NCBI GenBank assembly: GCA_020638135.1
Contig: JACKJE010000015.1
Span: forward strand, 1-64,000
Direction of reading: 5' to 3'
Length of the DNA stretch: 64,000 nt
From: Methylobacteriaceae bacterium
Lineage (GTDB): Bacteria > Pseudomonadota > Alphaproteobacteria > Rhizobiales > Beijerinckiaceae
Position numbers and translations under genes: made by a program. The notes under the pieces are model-generated. The model saw only the letters and a program-made list of their open reading frames with translations, was not told the DNA's origin and did not search any database. Below, piece by piece: positions 58,043 to 64,000 of the stretch; position 1 is the first letter of the stretch, and each line of letters begins with the position of its first letter.

Positions 58043-58393
58043 CGGGGGACAGTGACGGGGGGAAGAACCAGAGCCGGGAACTTCCCCCTCGAACGAGGAG
58101 CCTTCTTGCACCGCCTGACATGCGCCTTAACGGCCATGTCTACCGATGAGCCATGTCGCGGGACGATTTCGCCCGCAACGCTTGCGACCCGTAGCCGGGA
58201 GCCGAAGGCCTAAGTCGCTGCGTCTTGCCTGATTCGTCTCACTTTTGCGTCAAACACGCAACAGAGACGCCTTGTTAGCGTTAACGCGCGTCGCCGTGGC
58301 ACGCGCCCTGCTGTTTCCGGGTTCGGCGCAAACGGACCGTCCCGCCTGTGCCGAATGAAAACATGCCAGTCCGGGCAGGGGACTAGAAGAATA
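58043..58393. other. Promoter-bearing intergenic region
   Basis: About 350 bases between the rhomboid start and the PAS-protein start. Short frames on both strands look non-biological. The region is less GC-rich around 58225-58290 (TTTTGCGTCAAACACGCAAC, GTTAGCGTTAACGCG), which is likely promoter DNA for the two divergent genes. No riboswitch or repeat was recognised. Confidence 0.4.
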
Positions 58394-58987
58394 ATGAGAC
58401 AGCAGGCGACGCGGGAACTCTACTCCTACTGGAACGGGCTGCGCCGGCAGCGGGCCGCGCCCGACCGCGCGGAAATCGATCCGGCCGTCATTCGCTCGGT
58501 CCTCTCCGACACGTTCATGATCGAGGCCGATCGCGATGGGCTCTTTCCGCTGCGCCTCAGCGGCGCCCGGGTCAATGCGCTATGGGCGCGCGATCTGAAG
58601 GGAAGGTCCTTCCTGGATCTGTGGGGCGAGGACCGGGCTAACATCGCCGCTGTCCTGTTGACGGTCATGGACGGCGCATGTCCGATCGTCGCCGGCGCGC
58701 AGACCCGCCTCTCCGGTCGCGCGCCGGTCGATTTCGAACTGCTGCTTCTGCCTCTACGGCATCACGGGCGTACGCATGCGCGTGTGCTCGGCTCACTGGC
58801 GTCTACGAATCTGCCCGAGTGGGTGGGACTCTTGCCGATCGAGCGGCTGGAGTTGCGGTCGCTGCGCATCCTGTCCAACGCCCGCCCCCCGTCCGATCTG
58901 CCGCTCATGCCGCGATCGACCGGCGCAATCGACCGTCGCACGAACGTGCGGCCGCAATTCAGACTGATCAAGGGCGGCCTCGCATAG
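58394..58987 (+). CDS. PAS-domain protein
   Basis: A 197-residue cytoplasmic protein with one PAS-like domain of the PAS_5 type: ELYSYWNGLRRQRAAPDRAEIDPAVIRSVLSDTFMIE, LRLSGARVNALWARDLKGRSFLDLW and FELLLLPLRHHGRTHARVLGSLA. ATG 58394 is chosen; an upstream in-frame ATG at 58355 adds 13 residues. The family is widespread in alphaproteobacteria, often next to PilZ proteins as here, but its ligand and output are unknown. Confidence 0.82.
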   Translation: MRQQATRELYSYWNGLRRQRAAPDRAEIDPAVIRSVLSDTFMIEADRDGLFPLRLSGARVNALWARDLKGRSFLDLWGEDRANIAAVLLTVMDGACPIVAGAQTRLSGRAPVDFELLLLPLRHHGRTHARVLGSLASTNLPEWVGLLPIERLELRSLRILSNARPPSDLPLMPRSTGAIDRRTNVRPQFRLIKGGLA

Positions 58988-59103
58988 CTGATCCCGAGAT
59001 TAGTTTTTGTTCACCGAAGCATTACGTCTGGTGTCCGAGGGTAAGTAGGAATTAACCAAGCCGTCCTAGAGTTGCCGCATCACGCGTGCAAAGAGGACAG
59101 GTC

Positions 59104-59712
59104 TTGTCGCTGCCAGTTTCGAGAACCAGGCCAAGGGCGGTCGAACGCCGACGCCATCAACGCGTCAAAGTGTCGATTGCCGGGCGCTACATGCTCGAAA
59201 GCAAGCAGGAATTTGCCTGCCGCACGATCGACGCTTCGCCTGGCGGGCTGCTGGTCGCGGCCGCCGCCAGGGGTTCGATCGGCGAGCGCGTCGTCTTCTA
59301 TTTCGAGGAACTCGGCCGACTCGAGGGCCTGATCGTCCGCAATGTCGACGTCGGTTTCGCGGTCGCCCTGATTCTGCCGTCGAGCAAACGCGAGCGGATC
59401 GCTGACCTGCTCACCTGGATGGCCAACAGCGAGACGGACGAAGGCGTGGCCAGCCGCCGCCACAAGCGCATCGCGCCGAAGCAGAAGCGCGCGGAGATGC
59501 TCGTGGAAGGCGGGAGTGTCCTTGCCGTGGAGATCGTCGACGTCTCGGTGTCGGGCGTCGGTCTGAAATGCGCGACCCTGCCGCCGGTCGGCGCGCGGGT
59601 CGAGATCGGCCGCCGCGCCGGTCGCGTCGTGCGACACTTCAATGGCGGTCTGGCCGTCGAATTTTCGCGACTCATTCCGATCGAGGAATTCGACGAGGAC
59701 ATCATCCTCTGA
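59104..59712 (+). CDS. PilZ-domain protein with two PilZ copies
   Basis: A 202-residue c-di-GMP receptor. The first PilZ domain (residues about 13-100) has the binding residues ERRRHQRVKV and DASPGG. The second (about 118-198) has SRRHKRIAP and DVSVSGVG. A TTG start at 59104 is preferred: AGAGGAC lies just upstream and the product then begins MSLPVSRTRPRAVERRRHQR, like its relatives. The GTG at 59086 is an alternative. It follows the PAS-protein gene by about 115 bases on the same strand. Confidence 0.85.
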   Translation: MSLPVSRTRPRAVERRRHQRVKVSIAGRYMLESKQEFACRTIDASPGGLLVAAAARGSIGERVVFYFEELGRLEGLIVRNVDVGFAVALILPSSKRERIADLLTWMANSETDEGVASRRHKRIAPKQKRAEMLVEGGSVLAVEIVDVSVSGVGLKCATLPPVGARVEIGRRAGRVVRHFNGGLAVEFSRLIPIEEFDEDIIL

Positions 59713-59757
59713 CGCACGCCGGGCGACCGCGCGCATGCCGGTGGATTCGGCGGTAAG

Positions 59758-60291
59758 TCAGTCCGCGATCTTCACCAGTCCCGTGCGAAATTTCTTCGCG
59801 CGCGCAGCGTAGACTGCCGCGATCATGCGGCCTGCGCCCGCGCCCTTCTCGTCGAGTGTGCGAACAGCTTTCGCGGGCGCGCCGACGATCAGCGAATTGT
59901 CCGGAAATTCCTTGCCCTCGGTGACCAGCGCATTGGCGCCGACGAGGCAGTTCTTTCCGATCTTCGCGCCGTTCAGGATGGTCGCGCCCATGCCGATCAG
60001 CGCGCCTTCGCCGATCGTGCAGCCGTGGAGGATCACCCGGTGCCCGATGGTGGCGTCGGCGCCGATCGTCAGCGCGAAGCCGGGGTCGGTGTGCAGCACG
60101 CAACAGTCCTGCACATTGACGCGCGCGCCGATGTCGATGAGGTCCGTATCGCCGCGCACGATGGCGTTGAACCAGACGCTCGAATCCTCGCCCATGCGGA
60201 CCTTGCCGATGACATGCGCGCCGGGCGCGATGAAATAGCGGCCGTCGGCGGGCAGTTCAGGCGACAGGTTCTCGAGCTTGTAGAGCGGCAT
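59758..60291 (-). CDS. Gamma-class carbonic anhydrase-like protein
   Basis: A 177-residue left-handed beta-helix protein of the gamma-carbonic anhydrase / YrdA family. Hexapeptide repeats run through most of it (VIGKVRMGEDSSVWFNAIVRGDTDLIDIGARVNVQDCCV). The three zinc histidines are in CVLHTD, GHRVILHGC (two). The start MPLYKLENLSPEL is chosen; in-frame upstream residues lack support. It may hydrate CO2, but many members lack measurable activity. Confidence 0.9.
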   Translation of the reverse strand: MPLYKLENLSPELPADGRYFIAPGAHVIGKVRMGEDSSVWFNAIVRGDTDLIDIGARVNVQDCCVLHTDPGFALTIGADATIGHRVILHGCTIGEGALIGMGATILNGAKIGKNCLVGANALVTEGKEFPDNSLIVGAPAKAVRTLDEKGAGAGRMIAAVYAARAKKFRTGLVKIAD

Positions 60292-60365
60292 GGGCGTCCT
60301 CGTTTGCGCGGGCACCATGCCATGCGGCGCGCGCGCTTTTCAATGGCGCGCGCCGTGGGTCGCGA

Positions 60366-60998
60366 TCAGGCTTTCGCCATGCTCAGGAAACGCACCTGTT
60401 CGGCGGGGTCGTCGCGGAAGACGCCGGTGAAGCGCGTCGTCACGGTGGAGGCGCCCTGCTTGCGGACGCCGCGCATCGACATGCACATGTGCTCGGCCTC
60501 GACATAGACGGCGACGCCGCGCGGCTTGAGATGCGTCTCGATCGCCTCGACGATCTGCGCCGTCATCGCTTCCTGCGTCTGGAAGCGCCGCGCGTACATG
60601 TCGACGAGACGCGCGAGCTTCGACAGACCGACCACGCCTTCGCTCGGGAAGTAGGCGACATGCGCCTTGCCGACGAAAGGCACCATGTGGTGCTCGCAAT
60701 GCGAGGCGAAGGGAATGTCGCGCACGAGCACCATGTCGTCGTAGCCCTCGACCTCCTCGAACACGCGATCGAGGATTTCGCCGGCGTCCTGCTGGTAGCC
60801 GGCGAACAATTCACGATAGGCCTTGGCGACGCGACGCGGCGTGTCGATCAGGCCCTCGCGCGTCGGGTCGTCGCCGGCGTAGGCGAGAAGCGTGCGCACG
60901 GCCGCCTCGGCCTCCTCCTGGGAGGGGACTGGCGGTTTCGGCCTGGCGTCGATTTTGGAAACATTTCGGGCGTTCAAGGACTTAACCACTGCATCCAT
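60366..60998 (-). CDS. folE: GTP cyclohydrolase I
   Basis: Makes dihydroneopterin triphosphate from GTP for folate. The 210-residue enzyme shows the zinc ligands in FASHCEHHMVPF and CMSMRGVRK, and EVEGYDDMVLV before them. ATG 60998 gives MDAVVKSLNARN; the long upstream frame is antisense to the NifU-like gene and is not used. It is divergent from the scaffold gene with a 129-base shared promoter region. Confidence 0.96.
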   Translation of the reverse strand: MDAVVKSLNARNVSKIDARPKPPVPSQEEAEAAVRTLLAYAGDDPTREGLIDTPRRVAKAYRELFAGYQQDAGEILDRVFEEVEGYDDMVLVRDIPFASHCEHHMVPFVGKAHVAYFPSEGVVGLSKLARLVDMYARRFQTQEAMTAQIVEAIETHLKPRGVAVYVEAEHMCMSMRGVRKQGASTVTTRFTGVFRDDPAEQVRFLSMAKA

Positions 60999-61127
60999 GT
61001 GGAGCCTCCAAAAGGGAATTTCGAACAAACGCCCGAAATTGCGCCGCCCTTCGCCGGACGGCGCTGGACGACTATATAGGAGATAGGGCCGCGGACCGAA
61101 TTTCGCCAGCCCGGGACGCCGGATCCG

Positions 61128-61577
61128 ATGCTCGACGAAATCTACAACAAGCGCATTCTCGAACTCGCCGCGAATATTCCGCGTCTCGGACGGCTGGAAC
61201 AGCCGGACGCTGGCGCGACGGCCCATTCCAAGCTGTGCGGCTCCACGGTCAAGGTGGAGCTAAAGATCGCGGACGGGCGCGTCACCGATTTCGCGCATGA
61301 CGTGAAGGCCTGCGCGCTCGGGCAGGCGTCGTCCTCGATCATGGCGCGCCATGTGATCGGCTCCACGCCCGAGGAATTGCGCGCGCTGCGCGACGAGGTG
61401 CGCCGGATGCTGAAGGAAAACGGACCGCCGCCGCAGGGCAAGTGGGCCGACATTGCGGCGCTGGAGCCGGTGCGCAACTACAAGGCGCGCCACGCCTCGA
61501 CGCTGCTGACCTTCGAGGCGACGGCGCAGGCGGCGAGCGAAGCCGAGGCCAAGCAGGCCGCCGGCGCGGCGGGATGA
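61128..61577 (+). CDS. NifU/IscU-like iron-sulphur scaffold protein lacking the third cysteine
   Basis: A 149-residue protein of the IscU/NifU N-terminal family: MLDEIYNKRILELAANIPRLGRL, Cys37 in HSKLCGSTVKVEL, Cys62 in KACALGQASSSIMA. The third ligand cysteine of IscU (in PVKIHCS) is replaced (EPVRNYKARHAST), and the aspartate after Cys37 is serine. Such two-cysteine forms are a known alphaproteobacterial subgroup with no settled role, so cluster assembly on it is uncertain. It overlaps yidD by 4 bases, divergent from folE. Confidence 0.82.
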   Translation: MLDEIYNKRILELAANIPRLGRLEQPDAGATAHSKLCGSTVKVELKIADGRVTDFAHDVKACALGQASSSIMARHVIGSTPEELRALRDEVRRMLKENGPPPQGKWADIAALEPVRNYKARHASTLLTFEATAQAASEAEAKQAAGAAG

Positions 61578-61927
61578 CGGGCGGCGTGGCGCAGGACGAA
61601 TTCCACTATCGAACCCTCGGCGACGCGCCCGCGCTGCTCGCGCGCGGCGCCATTCGCGGCTATCAGCTGACGCTGTCGGCCTTCATGGGCCGCCAGTGCC
61701 GGCATCTGCCGAGCTGCTCGGACTTTACGAGCGAGGCGATCGGGCGTTTCGGCCTGTGGGGCGGCGGCTGGATGGGGTTTGCGCGCATCTGCCGCTGCCG
61801 GCCCGGCGGAACGGCGGGGTTCGATCCGGTGCCGGAGGCTGCGCCGCAGGACGCGGACGCCCTCCATTTCTGGCGCTACGGCCAATGGCGCGGGCCGCTC
61901 GTCTGCGAGCGCGTCGACGAGACTTAA
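61574..61927 (+). CDS. yidD: Membrane protein insertion efficiency factor YidD
   Basis: A 117-residue amphipathic protein that helps YidC insert membrane proteins. It contains AIRGYQLTLSAFMGRQCRHLPSCSDFTSEAIGRFG, with the conserved CRHxPSCSxY-like cysteines, and WMGFARICRCRPGGTAGFDPVP. ATG 61574 overlaps the previous stop by 4 bases. Its stop overlaps the stop of the convergent gene by 4 bases. The pairing with thrS downstream is common in rhizobia. Confidence 0.92.
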   Translation: MTGGVAQDEFHYRTLGDAPALLARGAIRGYQLTLSAFMGRQCRHLPSCSDFTSEAIGRFGLWGGGWMGFARICRCRPGGTAGFDPVPEAAPQDADALHFWRYGQWRGPLVCERVDET

Positions 61928-62757
61928 GAGCGCGCCATGAGGTCGATGGCGAGCGCCTGGATGCGGCCGCGCACGTCCTCGGGCATTTGCTGGAGCGTTT
62001 CGAGATAGGTCTTGCCGGCGGCGCACATGCGATCGTCCGAAATCGGCGGATCGGGCGTCTTGCCGTCGAGCAGCGCGCCGATTTCGGCCGTGCCGACGCC
62101 ATTCTGACGCAGCGAGGTCTCGAACATCTGGAAATCGGATTCGGTTGGCGTCGTGCGCGCGACGTTCTTTTCCTTGCCGTCGAGAATCGCCTCGAGTCCG
62201 GCGATGGCGAGATCTGTCACGAGGCCGCGATTTTCGCTGGAAAACTTGAGAAAGGCCTCGCTGGCGCCGCCGTAGAGGAAATCGACGCACAGCCGCGAAT
62301 TGACTGAACTCAGCGCCTTCAGCACGGCGAGCTGGGCGTCGAACACCCGGCCGAGCGTCGCGCCGTCTGACTTGGCCGCAAGCGCGCCGCGCGACTGGCG
62401 TAGCGTCTTGACCGCCTGCGACAGATCGAAGTCCGGCGAGTCCGTCGCACCGCTGGAGCGGCGGGCCACGAGGGCGCCGATCGCCGCTTCGTAGTCGGAC
62501 GGCAGGGCGAGGCGCAGCCGGTCGAAGAAACGGGCGACGTCCGGCGCGCTGGCGATCGTCTCCTCGACGCTGGTCCGCGCGGAATCGACGGGCGGCGCCG
62601 TCTTGGTCGCAGTCTCGGGCGCGGCGACCACGGGCGGGGCCGCCGCCTCCTGCGGCGCGGGCGCCTGCAGCATGTCCACCAGCAGCCAGGCGCCGCTGCC
62701 GATCAGCAGCGTGCCCACGAGGCCGAGGAGAAAGAGTTTCAGGTCCTGCCTGGACAT
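61924..62757 (-). CDS. Membrane-anchored hypothetical protein
   Basis: A 277-residue protein with one N-terminal helix (KLFLLGLVGTLLIGSGAWLLV), a Pro/Ala/Thr-rich spacer (residues about 32-60) and an alpha-helical periplasmic domain: SAPDVARFFDRLRLALPSDYEAAIGALV, LKALSSVNSRLCVDFLYGG and DDRMCAAGKTYLETLQQM. The two cysteines may pair. No family is recognised. It is convergent with yidD (stops overlap) and divergent from thrS. Confidence 0.7.
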   Translation of the reverse strand: MSRQDLKLFLLGLVGTLLIGSGAWLLVDMLQAPAPQEAAAPPVVAAPETATKTAPPVDSARTSVEETIASAPDVARFFDRLRLALPSDYEAAIGALVARRSSGATDSPDFDLSQAVKTLRQSRGALAAKSDGATLGRVFDAQLAVLKALSSVNSRLCVDFLYGGASEAFLKFSSENRGLVTDLAIAGLEAILDGKEKNVARTTPTESDFQMFETSLRQNGVGTAEIGALLDGKTPDPPISDDRMCAAGKTYLETLQQMPEDVRGRIQALAIDLMARS

Positions 62758-62967
62758 GCGCGCCCGGATATAAACGTGTCAGACAGGACTTAGGCCCATC
62801 AGGGCGCAATCGGCAAGGCCCGCGCCGCCGGCGCCGCTGCGGCAGGGCCGACAGGCGATTGCCAGCGCGCGCGGCTTTGCCTAAAAGGCGCGTCTTGCGC
62901 GATCATCCGATGATGGACGCGCAGCTTACGCCGATTCGTATCGGCGAGTGAGCATCAAGGAGCAGAC

Positions 62968-64000
62968 ATGATCTCGGTGACTTTCCCCGATGGCGCCTCG
63001 CGCGCCTACGAGCCCGGCGTTTCCGGCCTCGACATCGCCAAATCGATTTCCCCCTCGCTCGCCAAGCGCACCGTCGCCATGGCGCTCGACGGCGACCTCG
63101 TCGACCTCGCCGATCCCATCAATCGCGACGCCCGAATTGAATTCGTCTCGCGCGAAGACCCGCGCGCGCTCGAACTGATCCGCCACGACGCCGCGCATGT
63201 GCTGGCGGAAGCCGTGCAGACCCTGTTTCCGGGGACGCAGGTGACGATCGGGCCGGTGATCGAGAACGGCTTCTATTACGACTTTTTTCGCGCCGAACCT
63301 TTTACGCCCGACGACTTTTCCGCCATCGAGAAGAAGATGCGCGAGATCGTGGCGAAGGATCGGCCCTTCACCAAGGAAGTCTGGACGCGCGCTGAGGCGA
63401 TCGCGCATTTCGAGAAGGCGGGCGAGGCTTTCAAGGTCGAGCTGGTCGAAGCCATTCCCGCCGACCAGGACCTGAAAATCTATAAGCAGGGCGACTGGCT
63501 CGACCTGTGCCGCGGCCCGCACATGACCTCGACGGGCAAGATCGGCGAGGCCTTCAAGATCATGAAGGTCGCCGGCGCCTATTGGCGCGGCGATTCGACC
63601 AAGCCGATGCTCCAGCGCATCTACGCGACCGCCTTCGCGAAGAAGGCCGATCTGGACGAGTATCTGCATCGTCTGGAGGAGGCCGAGAAGCGCGACCATC
63701 GCAAGTTGGGCCGCGAAATGGACCTGTTCCATTTCCAGGAAGAAGCGCCGGGCGCGATCTTCTGGCATCCGAAGGGCTGGACCCTGTTCCAGACGCTGGT
63801 CGCCTACATGCGGCGGCGTCTTGCTGGCGACTATGACGAGGTCAATGCGCCGCAGGTGATGGACAAGGCGCTTTGGGAAACGTCAGGGCATTGGGGCTGG
63901 TATTCCGACAATATGTTCGCCGTGAAATCGGCGACCGCCTTCGTCAATCCCGACGACGAGGAAGCCGACCAGCGCGTGTTCGCGCTGAAACCGATGAACT
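62968..64000 (+). CDS. thrS: Threonyl-tRNA synthetase, N-terminal part
   Basis: Partial: 344 residues are visible before the right edge. A TGS domain (residues 1-60, VTFPDGASRAYEPGVSGLDIAKS) is followed by the editing domain with its zinc-site motif RHDAAHVLAEAV and later YKQGDWLDLCRGPHMTSTGKIG. The class II catalytic core then begins (HPKGWTLFQTLVAYMRR, EVNAPQVMDKALWETSGHW). ATG 62968 follows AAGGAGCAGAC. Upstream there is no T-box or other leader structure that can be recognised. Confidence 0.95.
   Translation, partial: MISVTFPDGASRAYEPGVSGLDIAKSISPSLAKRTVAMALDGDLVDLADPINRDARIEFVSREDPRALELIRHDAAHVLAEAVQTLFPGTQVTIGPVIENGFYYDFFRAEPFTPDDFSAIEKKMREIVAKDRPFTKEVWTRAEAIAHFEKAGEAFKVELVEAIPADQDLKIYKQGDWLDLCRGPHMTSTGKIGEAFKIMKVAGAYWRGDSTKPMLQRIYATAFAKKADLDEYLHRLEEAEKRDHRKLGREMDLFHFQEEAPGAIFWHPKGWTLFQTLVAYMRRRLAGDYDEVNAPQVMDKALWETSGHWGWYSDNMFAVKSATAFVNPDDEEADQRVFALKPMN

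Noticed and set aside
62758..62967. Possible T-box or threonine attenuator before thrS
   Set aside because: No T-box consensus, leader peptide or terminator-antiterminator pair could be found in the 210-base leader.

Overview
The window reads as chromosomal DNA of a GC-rich alphaproteobacterium, most likely a member of the Hyphomicrobiales (Rhizobiales; Beijerinckiaceae, Methylocystaceae or Methylobacteriaceae-like). This is inferred from gene content (usg, DUF1217, DUF3126 next to cysE, DUF6867 in a liv operon, PilZ and PAS proteins, the folE / two-Cys NifU-like / yidD / thrS order), from palindromic REP-like repeats of the rhizobial type, and from frequent GTG starts and ATGA/GTGA operon overlaps. 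There is no plasmid, phage, IS or CRISPR signal.

Layout. 0-7 kb: a MerR regulator tail, murI, then a zone rich in frame-breaking indels (curA-like reductase, two GFA proteins, an RBBP9/YdeN hydrolase, bfd and one unknown gene are all broken) that surrounds intact rpsD and bfr. 7-12 kb: purB, a secreted hypothetical protein, a cytochrome c / SHOCT / DUF302 group, and a DadA-like oxidase. 12-13 kb: a gene encoding a phasin-like domain joined to a LuxR-type HTH, preceded by two perfect 18-bp inverted copies of a TGC..GCA-rich site. This is the most unusual item in the window. 13-18 kb: a CcdA-like protein, a MacAB/DevBCA-type exporter and a membrane diguanylate cyclase.

18-30 kb: two complete, divergently arranged branched-chain amino acid-type ABC importers. 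The minus-strand operon is livH-M-G-F, a DUF6867 gene and livK. The plus-strand set has two Tat-type binding proteins and a second livH-M-G-F. 30-36.5 kb: an enol-lactonase-like hydrolase with a histone H1-like Lys/Ala tail in an adjacent frame, then an accessory set for molybdenum hydroxylase maturation (MoxR ATPase, VWA protein, split XdhC, molybdopterin-binding protein, MocA-like transferase) without structural subunits in view.

36.5-50 kb: housekeeping and small-molecule genes (DoxX, usg, a GGDEF/EAL protein, radC, map, FkbM methyltransferase, CinA-like, xanthine phosphoribosyltransferase, tRNA-Leu, three tandem NTF2-like paralogues, a FAD monooxygenase, zf-CHCC, hydrolase, MAPEG, methyltransferase, DUF1217). 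50-64 kb: cysE with a duplicated DUF3126 protein, a Tad-type VWA protein, hisI, a patatin, an ankyrin protein, a CBS protein, rhomboid, PAS, PilZ, gamma-carbonic anhydrase, folE, a NifU-like scaffold, yidD and the start of thrS.

The genes mostly serve core metabolism and translation plus nutrient import. Three c-di-GMP-related proteins (GGDEF, GGDEF/EAL, PilZ) are scattered through it. Single-base frameshifts in otherwise well-preserved genes recur (about 5.3, 6.9, 9.2, 30.5, 35.3 and 36.4 kb). They could be genuine decay or residual sequencing error, and the sequence alone cannot decide.
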